Assembly (NCBI RefSeq): GCF_039907765.1
Contig: NZ_JARDJI010000005.1
Location: 62,001 to 126,000 of the forward strand
Length of the DNA stretch: 64,000 bases
Direction: 5' to 3'
Source: Aminobacter sp039907765
Lineage (GTDB): Bacteria; Pseudomonadota; Alphaproteobacteria; Rhizobiales; Rhizobiaceae
The notes beneath the pieces were generated by a model. That model made no database searches. It was not told where the DNA came from and saw only the letters and a program-made list of their open reading frames with translations. Numbering within the stretch: the first letter of the stretch is position 1; each line of letters starts with the position of its first letter. Shown here in pieces: positions 7,755-16,075 of this stretch. The position numbers and the translations under genes were made by a program.

Positions 7755-8288
7755 TCAGCCATGGCGGCCGAAAAGCGCGAGGACCCGGTAGGACAGGTCG
7801 TCCGACCCGGGCCGCCCGAGCGGGCTGCCTGCGGCGAAATCGCTGTAAGCGTCGGGGTCGACGGCGCGCCTGGTCGACCAGTCGAGCGTGATCGAGCGGC
7901 CGAGGAAACGCCATTCGCCGTCGTCGCGCCGGTAGCGGTCGAGGCTGCGGCTGCCGGTGATCACTTCGTGCGCGTCGGGGCCGTGCTTGCGGTGGTAATT
8001 GATCTTGTAGACCTCGCCCTCGGCGCGGTCGCCATCGATCTCGAAGCTGGTATTGACCACGTAGTGCGCAGTCGCGGCATAGTTCGACAGCGCCTTCTCG
8101 ACGAAGGCCATGTATTCGTCCGGCCCGCCCACGAACATGTCGCCATGCTCCTCGAAGGCCTCGTCGTGGTAGAGGCTGCGCAGCAGCTTGAAATCGCGCC
8201 GGTCGACCGCCCGCGAATAGGCCGTCACCAGCCGCCGCAGCGCGTCGCGCGCCGCGAGTTCCTCGAGGTCTGCCTCCCGAATGCCCAT
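7755..8288 (-). CDS. SnoaL/NTF2-like protein
   Basis: A 177-residue NTF2-like protein: helix LRRLVTAYSRAVDRRDFKLLRSLYHDEAFEEHG, then TAHYVVNTSFEIDGDRAEGE and RYRRDDGEWRFLGR. This is the pattern of small aromatic-hydroxylase-beta-like or SnoaL-like domains. It sits between FadE30-like and SDR genes in one operon, so a role as isomerase, dehydratase or ligand holder for the same intermediate is likely. No catalytic Asp pair of true ketosteroid isomerase can be assigned with certainty. Confidence 0.78.
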   Translation of the reverse strand: MGIREADLEELAARDALRRLVTAYSRAVDRRDFKLLRSLYHDEAFEEHGDMFVGGPDEYMAFVEKALSNYAATAHYVVNTSFEIDGDRAEGEVYKINYHRKHGPDAHEVITGSRSLDRYRRDDGEWRFLGRSITLDWSTRRAVDPDAYSDFAAGSPLGRPGSDDLSYRVLALFGRHG

Positions 8289-8325
8289 GCCAAATTCCTC
8301 CCTGGCTCAGGCGCGCCCTTGCCTT

Positions 8326-9501
8326 CTACAGCTTGCCGCGCGGCTCCCTGGGCATGCCGAGGCCCTGCTCGGCGATGATGTTGAGCTGGATTTCGTTGGT
8401 GCCGCCGTAGATCGTGTCGGCGCGGGCAAACAGGAACATCTGCTGCAGCCGCTCGCGGCGCGGATCGTCGGAGACGACGTTGGCGTCCATCTTCAGCACG
8501 TCCATGGCGAGGCGGCCGAGGTCGCGGTGCCAGTTCGACCACTGGTACTTGTAGGTCAGCGCCTCGCGCCGCGTTTCGGCAGACTGGTCGTCGCTCAAAA
8601 CGCGCATGGCGAGGTAGCGCATGGCGCGCAGGCCGGTCCAGGCATGGGCGACGCGCTGGCGGATCGCCGGCGACCGGTCGGAGCCGTTCTCCTTGGCGAT
8701 CTCCACGATCAGGTCGAGCTCCTGCTGGAAGCTCATCTGCTGGCCAAGGGTGGAAATGCCGCGCTCGAAGCCGAGCAGCGCCATGGCGATCTTCCAGCCA
8801 TCGCCGGGCTGACCGACGACGTCCCCGGCCTTGGCGCGGGCGCCGTCGAAGAACACCGAGTTGAACTCGGCGCCGCCGCCGATCTGCTTGATCGGATGGA
8901 TGTCGACACCCGGCTGGGCAAGCGGCATCAAAAGGAAGATCAGGCCGTTGCGGCCGACCGAGCCTTCCTCGCAGCGCGCCACGACGAAAATCCAGTCGGA
9001 CAGATGCGCGAGCGAGGTCCAGACCTTCTGGCCCGAAACGATCCAGTCGCCGGTCTCTGGGTCGAGCTTGGCGCGGGTCTTGATGTTGCCGAAGTCGGAA
9101 CCGGCGCTCGGCTCGGAATAGCCCTGGCACCAGAATTCCGTGCCGCTGAGAATGCCCGGCAGGAAGCGCTTCTTCTGGTCCTCGGTGCCGAAGGCGATCA
9201 GCGTCGGCCCCATCAGGCCCTCGCCGATATGGCCCATGCGACCCGGCCCGCCGGCCCGGCTGTACTCTTCCTGGAAGGCGACCTGCTCGGCGACGGAAAG
9301 CCCGCGCCCGCCATGTTCCTGCGGCCAGCCCGGGCAGGTCCACCGGCCGGCAGCCAGTTCGCGCTCCCATTCCTTGCGCAATTGCGGCAGGACATCGCCC
9401 TCGCCCGAACCGCCGCGATGTTTCAGCTCCGCGAACTTGCCGGCGAGATGCCTTGCCATCCACTCGCGCACTTCTGTGCGAAATGCGATCAGATCGCTCA
9501 T
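8326..9501 (-). CDS. fadE30: FadE30-like acyl-CoA dehydrogenase
   Basis: A 391-residue ACAD resembling mycobacterial FadE30 (Rv3560c). Shared stretches include the start (AFRTEVREWMARHLAGKFAEL), GWPQEHGGRGLS, LMGPTLIAFGT, WCQGYSEPSAGSD (FAD/substrate loop), GQKVWTSLAHLSDW, the FERGISTLGQQ segment and IYGGTNEIQ near the end. FadE30 dehydrogenates the propionyl-CoA side chain of HIP-CoA. The Glu of the MCAD-type YEGT motif is replaced by Gly, so the catalytic base must lie elsewhere. The start ATG overlaps the stop of the upstream ACAD (ATGA), pointing to coupled translation and possibly a hetero-oligomer. Confidence 0.85.
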   Translation of the reverse strand: MSDLIAFRTEVREWMARHLAGKFAELKHRGGSGEGDVLPQLRKEWERELAAGRWTCPGWPQEHGGRGLSVAEQVAFQEEYSRAGGPGRMGHIGEGLMGPTLIAFGTEDQKKRFLPGILSGTEFWCQGYSEPSAGSDFGNIKTRAKLDPETGDWIVSGQKVWTSLAHLSDWIFVVARCEEGSVGRNGLIFLLMPLAQPGVDIHPIKQIGGGAEFNSVFFDGARAKAGDVVGQPGDGWKIAMALLGFERGISTLGQQMSFQQELDLIVEIAKENGSDRSPAIRQRVAHAWTGLRAMRYLAMRVLSDDQSAETRREALTYKYQWSNWHRDLGRLAMDVLKMDANVVSDDPRRERLQQMFLFARADTIYGGTNEIQLNIIAEQGLGMPREPRGKL

Positions 9502-10628
9502 TTCAGGCCTCCGTCGCCGAAGACGGACGCGGCAATGCCGTCGAGATGGGCGTCGTGCGAACCGAGTAGTGCTGCACTCGCCTGCGCCCGCTTGAAATAG
9601 AGATGTGGGTCGTATTCCCAGGTAAAGCCGACGCCGCCATGCAACTGGATCGCTTCCTCGGCAGCGCGGAACTGCAGGTCGGAAGCGAGCACGCGGGCGC
9701 CAGAAATCTCCAGGGCGTTGTCGGCGCCCTCGCCCAGGCTCGCCGCCGCGCCGAAGACCAGCGAGCGTGCCTCGGCGATGTCGACCACCAGCTTGGCGCA
9801 GCGATGCTTGATCGCCTGGAAGGAAGCGATGGTACGGCCGAACTGGACGCGTTCGGCTATGTAGGCGAGCGTGACGTCGAGCGCGCCTTGCGCAGCTCCG
9901 AGTTGTTCGGCCGCGAGGCCGAGATTGGCAAAGGCCAGCGCCTGCCCGAACTGGTCGGCACCCACGCTGCCGTCGTCGATGCGGCTGTCTGCCGGGACTT
10001 CCACGGCGAGATCGAGCGAAGCGATCGGCCGGGTGCCGTCCAGGACCTTGAACGGCGTGATGGTCTGGCCAGACCCCCGTGACATCGCAAACAACGCCGT
10101 CGTCCCATCCTCGAGCCCCGCCGGCACCAGCACGACATCGGCCACTTCGAGATCGACGACGTGGGCGACCCTGCCGTCCAGCCTGTAACCTGTCGCGGTG
10201 CGCGTCGCCTTGACCGCAACCGTCGCCGCCGGATCGGCCGCAGAAGGATCGGCATAGGCGACGGTCACGGCCATTTCGCCTGCGGCAATGGCTGCAAGAT
10301 ACTTGGCCTTGGCAGCCTCGTTTCCGGCCGACTGCAACAGCGGTGCCGCCAGGCACACCGTCGACCAGAAGGGCACGCAGGCAAGACGCGCACCGGTGAG
10401 TTCCATCAGGATCGCCACCTCGGTGGCACCAAGTCCCACCCCGCCGAATTCCTCCGGGACCGCCATGGCGCACCAACCGAGCTCGCCCGAAATGCTGGCC
10501 CACAGCGCCGCATCGTGGCTGGCACCCGCATCGACGACGCTCCGGATCGCTTCGGAAGACGATTGTTCGCGCAGGAAGCGCTGGGCTTCCTCGCGGATCA
10601 TCTGCTGGTCTGGTGTGAATTCGAGCAT
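9498..10628 (-). CDS. Acyl-CoA dehydrogenase, small (beta-like) subunit
   Basis: A 376-residue ACAD-fold protein. The N-terminal helix domain (MLEFTPDQQMIREEAQRFLRE) and PEEFGGVGLG are typical; the middle sheet is short and divergent. The C-terminus has QFGRTIASFQAIKHRCAK and QLHGGVGFTWEYDPHLYFKRA, the form seen in the partner subunits of steroid-type heteromeric ACADs (FadE33/34 and FadE18-like). It ends without an xxGTxEIQ motif. It is the first gene of its operon, and its stop overlaps the FadE30-like start by 4 bp. ATG 10628 is chosen since the family begins MxFxxxQ; the longer frame upstream is not protein-like. Confidence 0.82.
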   Translation of the reverse strand: MLEFTPDQQMIREEAQRFLREQSSSEAIRSVVDAGASHDAALWASISGELGWCAMAVPEEFGGVGLGATEVAILMELTGARLACVPFWSTVCLAAPLLQSAGNEAAKAKYLAAIAAGEMAVTVAYADPSAADPAATVAVKATRTATGYRLDGRVAHVVDLEVADVVLVPAGLEDGTTALFAMSRGSGQTITPFKVLDGTRPIASLDLAVEVPADSRIDDGSVGADQFGQALAFANLGLAAEQLGAAQGALDVTLAYIAERVQFGRTIASFQAIKHRCAKLVVDIAEARSLVFGAAASLGEGADNALEISGARVLASDLQFRAAEEAIQLHGGVGFTWEYDPHLYFKRAQASAALLGSHDAHLDGIAASVFGDGGLK

Positions 10629-10721
10629 GCGGTCCTGTCGGGCACGGATTGGAGCGACGCCATTGCGCCTGATGCGGCAACGAAGCGCTTCATGCCGGAT
10701 GCCACCGGCCGGCGCCAGCAA

Positions 10722-10741
10722 CATCGTCCAAATGTGGGATG
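10722..10741. promoter_or_regulatory. Island operator, divergent ACAD / SDR promoters
   Basis: CATCGTCC-AAAT-GTGGGATG. Both outer halves carry the gene-facing CATC/GATG form, and genes diverge on both sides: ACAD start 93 bp to the left, SDR start 77 bp to the right. Confidence 0.72.
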
Positions 10742-10818
10742 CTGGCGCTTGACCCCGACTAGTCTACTCGCTGCCGACGGCCGGTGCGAAGCGGTCGCGC
10801 AGTGCACTGGAGGAGACT

Positions 10819-11586
10819 ATGGGGCTCAAGCGTTTCGACAACAAGGTGGTGCTGGTCACCGGCGCCGCATCGGGCATAGGTCGCGCCACCGCCCTGCGCC
10901 TCGCCTCCGAGGGGGCGACGCTGATCCTCGCCGACCGCAACCTCGAAGGTGCAAGGCAGGTTTGCGCCATAGCCAAGGAACAGTTCGGCACACGCGCGGA
11001 TGCGCTTGCCTATGACGCCGCCGACAAGGCCTCGGCGCGCCGGATGGTCGATGAGGCCCTGGCGCTCCACGGCCGCTTCGACAGCCTCATCAACAATGCC
11101 GGCATCTATCGCCGCGACCATTTCGCCAACCAGACCGGCGACGACTGGTCGCTGGTCTTCGGCATCAACCTCGAAAGCGTCTTCCATGTCGTGCACCAGG
11201 CCTTGCCGGCGCTTGTCGCATCGCGCGGCAATGTCGTGTCGACGGCTTCGACCGCCGGCCTGCAGGGCATCGCCTACGCCGCCGCCTATGCCGCCTCCAA
11301 GGCCGGTATCATCGCCATGACCAAGTCGCTTGCGACGGAATATGCGCCGAAGGGCGTGCGCTTCAACGCCATCTGCCCCGGCCGGGTGCGCACCGAAATC
11401 GGCACCGGCCTGCAGCCGATCGAGGACCAGGACCCCGCCATCATGGTCAAGCCGCCCAAGCTCGCCGGCAAGGAAAGCGGCGAGCCCGAGGACATCGCCA
11501 GCGCCTTTGCCTATCTCGCCTCCGACGAGGCCTGCTTCGTCACCGGCGCCGTCCTCGTCGTCGACGGCGCCCAGACGGTGGGCTGA
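10819..11586 (+). CDS. SDR family oxidoreductase
   Basis: A 255-residue classical SDR: TGAASGIG cofactor loop (about 15-22), NNAGIY, STASTAG and YAASKAG with Tyr and Lys present; C-terminal TGAVLVVDGAQTVG. GGAGGAGACT precedes ATG 10819. It diverges from the ACAD operon and is convergent with the NTF2-like gene that follows; the two stops lie 6 bp apart, with a short GGCTGA/TCAGCC hairpin across them. Likely an alcohol or 3-hydroxyacyl dehydrogenase of the island; substrate unknown. Confidence 0.85.
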   Translation: MGLKRFDNKVVLVTGAASGIGRATALRLASEGATLILADRNLEGARQVCAIAKEQFGTRADALAYDAADKASARRMVDEALALHGRFDSLINNAGIYRRDHFANQTGDDWSLVFGINLESVFHVVHQALPALVASRGNVVSTASTAGLQGIAYAAAYAASKAGIIAMTKSLATEYAPKGVRFNAICPGRVRTEIGTGLQPIEDQDPAIMVKPPKLAGKESGEPEDIASAFAYLASDEACFVTGAVLVVDGAQTVG

Positions 11587-11592
11587 GCAAGG

Positions 11593-12006
11593 TCAGCCGG
11601 TGCGAAAGGTCATGTCGGTGCGCCGGTGGGCAAAGCGCCAGCCGTCGGCGTTGCGCACGAAGCGGTCGAAGTAACGCCCGACGACCCGAGCCACCGTCGC
11701 GTTCGGGTCGTCGCGGCTGCTGCCGTGATAGGTGAAGCAGGCGACGCCGGTCGCATGGTCCGCGTCGATCAGGTCGATGACGACGTTGTGCGCCATGTGG
11801 ATCGTGGTGTCGGTCTGCGCCTTGGCGTCGAGATAGGCGCGCATTTCGGCATGACCCTTGAGCGGGCCCTTCCAGGTTTCCCACAACCCGTCGGGCGCCC
11901 AGAGCCCCACCAGCTCCTCGTGCCGGTAGCCGTCGACGAGGATGCAATAGCGCTGCACAAGCCTGGCGCATTCATGCTCGGCCGCGATCCGGTCTGCCAG
12001 ATCCAT
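11593..12006 (-). CDS. SnoaL/NTF2-like protein
   Basis: The 137-residue protein matches the compact SnoaL_4-type NTF2 fold: CARLVQRYCILVDGYRHEELVGLWAPDGLWE, TTIHMAHNVVIDLIDADHATG and RYFDRFVRNADGWRFAHRRTDMTF. No signal peptide or membrane segment is visible. It is a single-gene unit divergent from another NTF2-like gene, and the two share the operator at 12059-12078. Confidence 0.78.
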   Translation of the reverse strand: MDLADRIAAEHECARLVQRYCILVDGYRHEELVGLWAPDGLWETWKGPLKGHAEMRAYLDAKAQTDTTIHMAHNVVIDLIDADHATGVACFTYHGSSRDDPNATVARVVGRYFDRFVRNADGWRFAHRRTDMTFRTG

Positions 12007-12058
12007 GTTCGTCCTCCCCTGAAATCGGGACCAGCGTCGCGTCTGTCGAAAACGGGTT

Positions 12059-12078
12059 CATCCTCCAAACGAACGATG
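12059..12078. promoter_or_regulatory. Island operator between divergent NTF2-like genes
   Basis: CATCCTCC-AAAC-GAACGATG, a near-perfect CATC...GATG palindrome. It lies 52 bp from the left gene start and 55 bp from the right one, almost exactly in the middle. Confidence 0.7.
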
Positions 12079-12133
12079 GCGGACGCATCCAGGGCAGCAG
12101 CTATGGAGCCGACTGCCCAAGGAAGGAAAAGAC

Positions 12134-12622
12134 ATGCCTGACATCGAGGCACGCCTTGCGGCGCTGGAAGCGCGCATCAAGGGGCTGGAGGACCAGTTGG
12201 CCATCTACCAGCTGTTCGCGACCTACGGCCCCTCCGTCGACAGCCGCACCGGCAGCGTCACGGCATCGCTGTGGGCCGAGGACGGCGCCTATGACTTCGG
12301 CGGCGATCCGCTCGTCGGCGCGGAAAGGGTCGGTTCGCTGGTGGATATCGAGCCGCATGTCCATTACGTCGCCGACGGCTGCGCCCATGTGCTGAGCATG
12401 CCGCATGTCACCGTCGACGGCGACAAGGCGGTGGCCACGGGCTATTCGCGCGTCTACCTCATCCATGGCGACCACTGGCGCGTCGAGCGGGCCAGCGCCA
12501 ATCGCTGGGAACTCGTCCGCACGGCTGACGGCTGGCGCGTGCAGAACCGTGTCAACCGATTGCTCAACGGCCAGGCGGAGGCGCGAGACCTGCTGTCGAG
12601 CGGTGTGAAGCGGGAAGGCTGA
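12134..12622 (+). CDS. SnoaL/NTF2-like protein
   Basis: A 162-residue NTF2-like protein beginning with an amphipathic, probably coiled helix (IEARLAALEARIKGLEDQLAIYQLF). Then come SLWAEDGAYDFGG, the paired-strand region HVLSMPHVTVDGDKAVATGYSRVYLIH and ELVRTADGWRVQNRVNRLL. GGAAGGAAAAG precedes ATG 12134. It is followed after 89 bp by an SDR gene with its own operator. A cyclase, isomerase or dehydratase role is possible from the family only. Confidence 0.78.
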   Translation: MPDIEARLAALEARIKGLEDQLAIYQLFATYGPSVDSRTGSVTASLWAEDGAYDFGGDPLVGAERVGSLVDIEPHVHYVADGCAHVLSMPHVTVDGDKAVATGYSRVYLIHGDHWRVERASANRWELVRTADGWRVQNRVNRLLNGQAEARDLLSSGVKREG

Positions 12623-12645
12623 GGCCCAACGGGCATCCCCGCTGG

Positions 12646-12665
12646 CATCGTCCGAACGTGGGATG
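12646..12665 (+). promoter_or_regulatory. Island operator upstream of the SDR pair and TetR gene
   Basis: CATCGTCC-GAAC-GTGGGATG, the same outer form as the site at 10722-10741. It lies 46 bp before the SDR start at 12712. Confidence 0.72.
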
Positions 12666-12711
12666 TCCGGACCGGCACGTGCCGCCATGGTGGCCGGCCG
12701 GAGGACACGAC

Positions 12712-13590
12712 ATGAAATCACTCGAGGGCAAGGCGGTGGTCATCACCGGCGCCGGGTCGGGCCTGGGCGCTGCCTATGCGCGCCACGCGGCCGGGCTAGG
12801 TGCGGCGATCGTCGTCAACGACATCAGCGCGGAGGCCGCACAGTCGACGGTCGATTCGATAGCTGCTGCTGGCGGCAAGGCCGTCGCGCATGCCGGCGAC
12901 GTCTCGTCCTGGAGCTATGCGCAGTCGCTCGTCGACGCCTGCATAGACGCCTTCGGCGCCATCAATGGCATCGTCAACAACGCCGGCATCCTGCGCATCG
13001 GCAAGATCCTCGATCTCACCGAAGCCGACATGCGGCGCATGGTCGAGATCAACCTCATCGGCACCGCTGCCTGCGCCAGCCATGCGGCACGGCGCATGCT
13101 CGCAGCCGGCAAGGGCGGTTCGATCATCAATGTCGCCTCGGGATCGCAGGCCGGCGACATTGCCCTTGGCGGCTACGGCGCGACGAAGGGCGGGGTCGCA
13201 TCCCTGACCTACAGCTGGGCCATGGAACTGCGCGGCACCGGCGTGCGCGTGAATGCGCTGTCGCCTCTGGCCGAAACGGCAATGGCCGCCCAGAACAAGG
13301 CCTTGATGGCCGAGCAGGCGGCGAGCCGCGAGGTGCACTATGCCGCCCTGCCCGACGCTGACGTCAATGCGCCAGTGGTCAGCTACCTGCTCTCCGACGC
13401 CGCCGAGAAGATCAACGGCCAGGTCGTCCGCATCGCCGGCAAGCAACTGTCCTTCGTCACCCATCCGCTGATCGCCGATCCGGTGATCGAGGGCGACTGG
13501 AGCTATGAAGCGGTAGGCGCGGCCTTCGCCGAAACGTTGGCCGACAACCAGCAGCCGCTCGGCCTCGGCTACCAGAGGAAACCGAATTGA
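12712..13590 (+). CDS. SDR family oxidoreductase (MFE-2-type)
   Basis: A 292-residue SDR: TGAGSGLGAAYARHAAGLGAAIVVND at the N-terminus, NNAGILR, NVASGSQAG and YGATKGG. The long N-terminal form and the extended C-terminal tail of about 45 residues after the last strand resemble the dehydrogenase units of 17-beta-HSD type 4-like proteins, which oxidise 3-hydroxyacyl-CoA. GGAGGACACGAC precedes ATG 12712. The following SDR gene begins inside its stop codon. Substrate not known. Confidence 0.82.
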   Translation: MKSLEGKAVVITGAGSGLGAAYARHAAGLGAAIVVNDISAEAAQSTVDSIAAAGGKAVAHAGDVSSWSYAQSLVDACIDAFGAINGIVNNAGILRIGKILDLTEADMRRMVEINLIGTAACASHAARRMLAAGKGGSIINVASGSQAGDIALGGYGATKGGVASLTYSWAMELRGTGVRVNALSPLAETAMAAQNKALMAEQAASREVHYAALPDADVNAPVVSYLLSDAAEKINGQVVRIAGKQLSFVTHPLIADPVIEGDWSYEAVGAAFAETLADNQQPLGLGYQRKPN

Positions 13591-14474
13591 GCGCAGCGGA
13601 AAACAGACCGGTCGCGGTCGTCACCGGCGCCAGCCGCGGTCTCGGCCGCGGCATCGCCATTGCGCTGGGCGAAGCCGGCTTCACCGTCTATTGCACCGGC
13701 CGCAGCGACCGTCAGGCCATAGGCCCCTGGGGCGGCACGGTCCGCGACACAGCCGAAGCGGTCGACCAGTCCGGCGGCAAGGGCATCGTGGCCCTGTGCG
13801 ATCACCTCGACGACGGCCAGACCGAAGCCCTGTTCAAGCGCGTCGACGCCGAACAGGGCCGGCTCGACCTGCTCGTCAACAACGCCTTCGCCATGCCCGA
13901 CTGGGCCGTGCCCGACGGCAACTTCTGGGAGCGCCCGCTGTCGCTGTGGCGCGACATGATCGATGTCGGCCTGCGCTCGAGCTATGCGGCAAGCCACTTC
14001 GCAGCACCCATCATGGTCCGCCGGCGGTCCGGCCTCATCGCCAACACCTCCGGGCCGGGCGGCAAGGTCTATCGCCACAGCCTGCCCTACGGCGTCGGCA
14101 AGGCCGGCCAGGACAAGCTGGCCCACGACATGGCCCATGAGCTGCGGCCCTACGGCGTTGCCGCGATCTCGCTCTGGCCGGGCCTGATCGGCACCGAGCG
14201 CACGCTTGCCGGCATCGCCGCGGGCGGTGTGGTCGGCGACAACGCCGGCAACCTGCCGCATATCGAAACGCCGTTCTTCATCGGGCGCATCCTGGCGGCG
14301 ATCCACAGGGCGGGCGACGCCATCGCGCTGAGCGGCGGCACCTTCTATTCGACCGAACTCGCCGAGCGCTACGGTGTCAGCGATGCTGACGGCCGTCGCC
14401 CTGTTTCACGGCGACCGCTGTTCGGCGCGCCGCTCTACCAGCCCATTTCAAACATCGAGAACGCGGATCAATGA
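13587..14474 (+). CDS. SDR family oxidoreductase
   Basis: A 295-residue SDR: TGASRGLGRGIAIALGEAG, VNNAFAMPD in place of NNAG, NTSGPGGK and YGVGKAGQD with Tyr/Lys intact. A long insert (DWAVPDGNFWERPLSLWRDMID) follows the NNA strand, as in the DHRS1-like group. The start is TTG 13587, overlapping the preceding stop (TTGA), so translation is coupled. After its stop, 166 bp lead to the TetR gene with no clear terminator; cotranscription is possible. Confidence 0.8.
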   Translation: MSAAENRPVAVVTGASRGLGRGIAIALGEAGFTVYCTGRSDRQAIGPWGGTVRDTAEAVDQSGGKGIVALCDHLDDGQTEALFKRVDAEQGRLDLLVNNAFAMPDWAVPDGNFWERPLSLWRDMIDVGLRSSYAASHFAAPIMVRRRSGLIANTSGPGGKVYRHSLPYGVGKAGQDKLAHDMAHELRPYGVAAISLWPGLIGTERTLAGIAAGGVVGDNAGNLPHIETPFFIGRILAAIHRAGDAIALSGGTFYSTELAERYGVSDADGRRPVSRRPLFGAPLYQPISNIENADQ

Positions 14475-14640
14475 CGATGCCTGTCGAGAGCGCGACAAAT
14501 CCTGCCTCGCCGCAGGCTTACACGGCGGCGAACCGTATTATACTCCCAATCGCCGGAAGCCCCGGCGGCGGACGATTCGACCCACGGTTGATCGCTTCGG
14601 GATCGCGGGCGGTACTCCCCACCGGACGGGAGGCCTGGCG

Positions 14641-15399
14641 GTGAGCAGGATGGTGCGTATGGCGCAGATGGACGCAGGCGGGAACGGCACGGACACCCTC
14701 GATCGCGACGGCCTGGCGCGCGCCGCCACGAACCCGCGCAAGGAACTGGTGCGCGAGCAGCTCATCGACATCGCCGCCGAGCTGTTCGACAGCAAGGGCT
14801 ATGCCCAGACGAGCATCAACGACATCGCCCAGGCGCTCGGCCTCGGCCGTTCGGCCGTCTACCACTACTTCCGCAACAAGGAGGAGATGCTGGCGGCGCT
14901 GGTCGAGTCGGAGGCGCTGACGCCTTCGCACCGGCTGCAGGAGCTGATGGCAGAACCCGGCTTGTCGGCTTCGGAACGGCTGCGCCGCGCCATTGTCGAC
15001 GGCATCGTTCGTCGCCTGTCCTCGGGCTCGCGCTTCATCCTCCTGTCGCGCCTCGAAACCCAGATCCCCGAGGCGCTCGGGCCGATCTACAACCAGGGCC
15101 GCCGGCACATCTACGATTTCTACGTGCACTGCATTTCCGACGGCATCGGCAGCGGCGAGTTTCGGACCGTCGACCCCAAGGTCACGGCCTTTGCCGTGAT
15201 CGGCATGGCCAACTGGACATCGCGCTGGTACTCGCCGTCAGGCGCCAAGACACCCATAGAGATCGGGGAGATCATCGCCGACATGGCGCTGGCCGGCCTA
15301 CGCGCCCACCACGACCAGCCGCGCGACGCCGAGGCGGTGCGCCAGACGATTGCCGGCCTGCGCCAGCAGCTCGACGAGCTGGAGAAGCTGGTGAAGTAG
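14641..15399 (+). CDS. TetR/AcrR-family transcriptional regulator, candidate regulator of the island
   Basis: A 252-residue TetR protein. The DNA-binding part covers residues 36-85: ELVREQLIDIAAELFDSKGYAQTSINDIAQAL, then the recognition helix GRSAVYHYFRNKEEML. The C-terminal part has WTSRWYSPSGAKTPIEIG, a stretch also typical of KstR2-like and other acyl-CoA-responsive TetRs. GTG 14641 is chosen because GGGAGG precedes it by seven bases. It is the only TetR gene inside the island and follows an operator-controlled SDR pair. A lone operator half, GGACGATT, lies at 14570-14577. It is the best candidate to bind the 20-bp repeat, but binding is not proven. Confidence 0.85.
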   Translation: MSRMVRMAQMDAGGNGTDTLDRDGLARAATNPRKELVREQLIDIAAELFDSKGYAQTSINDIAQALGLGRSAVYHYFRNKEEMLAALVESEALTPSHRLQELMAEPGLSASERLRRAIVDGIVRRLSSGSRFILLSRLETQIPEALGPIYNQGRRHIYDFYVHCISDGIGSGEFRTVDPKVTAFAVIGMANWTSRWYSPSGAKTPIEIGEIIADMALAGLRAHHDQPRDAEAVRQTIAGLRQQLDELEKLVK

Positions 15400-15448
15400 G
15401 AACCGGCGACAAATTCCGGCTTCAGGCCAATGACTTGGCGCGATCAGT

Positions 15449-16054
15449 TCAATCGAACTTCACGCCGGCGTGCTGGATGAAGGCGCTGTAGGTGTCGAAG
15501 CGGATGACGGGATCCGTGCCTTTGTAGGCGCGGATGTGGTCCAGCACGGCCTGGCGCGAGCGGCGCCACATCGGCGGCACGATCTCCAGCATCGGCCCGT
15601 AGAGGTCGGGCGAACGGTAGTAGAGGATCGGCTGGTCCTGGCCAGCGATGCGGATTTCGTAGTCGCGTTCATAGCCGGCTGCCTCCACCCTGGCAGTCGC
15701 CTCGGCATGGTCATGCACCCAGAAGCCGAGATGCTGCAGGCCCTCGCGGCCGGATCCGAGGAAGTCCGTGTAGGGCGACGAGGCGTCGTTGGTCTGCTCG
15801 ATCAGTTCGATCTGCACGTCGCCCATATAGCCGAAGGCAAGCCGCAGTTCGACCTCGACCGGCCGGCCGCGATGCCAGGTGGTGCTGACCGGCTGGCTGA
15901 CGCCGCGCTCCATGAAGATGAAGGGACCGACGCCGAAGACGTCGATCCAATGGCGCATCGCCTTTTCGATGTCACGGACGACGAAGCCGAGCTGGGTTGC
16001 GGGACCCAGTATGGGCTTGAGGCCCCGTGCTTGTCCGAACTCGGCTGCGGTCAT
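15449..16054 (-). CDS. VOC (glyoxalase-like) metalloenzyme family protein
   Basis: A 201-residue vicinal-oxygen-chelate protein. It has two beta-alpha-beta-beta-beta modules: QLGFVVRDIEKAMRHWIDVFGVGPFIFMER near residue 20, and GLQHLGFWVHDHAEATARVEAAGYE in the second half. A His and a Glu (YGPMLEIVPP) would bind a metal. Relatives include methylmalonyl-CoA epimerase and extradiol dioxygenases. It follows the thiolase gene by 21 bp, so an epimerase acting on a CoA thioester is plausible. ATG 16054 is preferred over a TTG four codons upstream, since the G run before it serves as ribosome site. Confidence 0.8.
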   Translation of the reverse strand: MTAAEFGQARGLKPILGPATQLGFVVRDIEKAMRHWIDVFGVGPFIFMERGVSQPVSTTWHRGRPVEVELRLAFGYMGDVQIELIEQTNDASSPYTDFLGSGREGLQHLGFWVHDHAEATARVEAAGYERDYEIRIAGQDQPILYYRSPDLYGPMLEIVPPMWRRSRQAVLDHIRAYKGTDPVIRFDTYSAFIQHAGVKFD

Positions 16055-16075
16055 CGTCCCCCCCAAAATGCCCGA

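Noticed and set aside
10757..10764. GACTAGTC palindrome between the operator and the SDR gene at 10819
   Set aside because: An 8-bp palindrome without spacer or flanking matches; common by chance.
16052..16059. CATCGTCC at the start of the VOC gene
   Set aside because: It is the start codon with its G-rich ribosome site read on the other strand; the second half-site is absent (CCCCAAAA follows).
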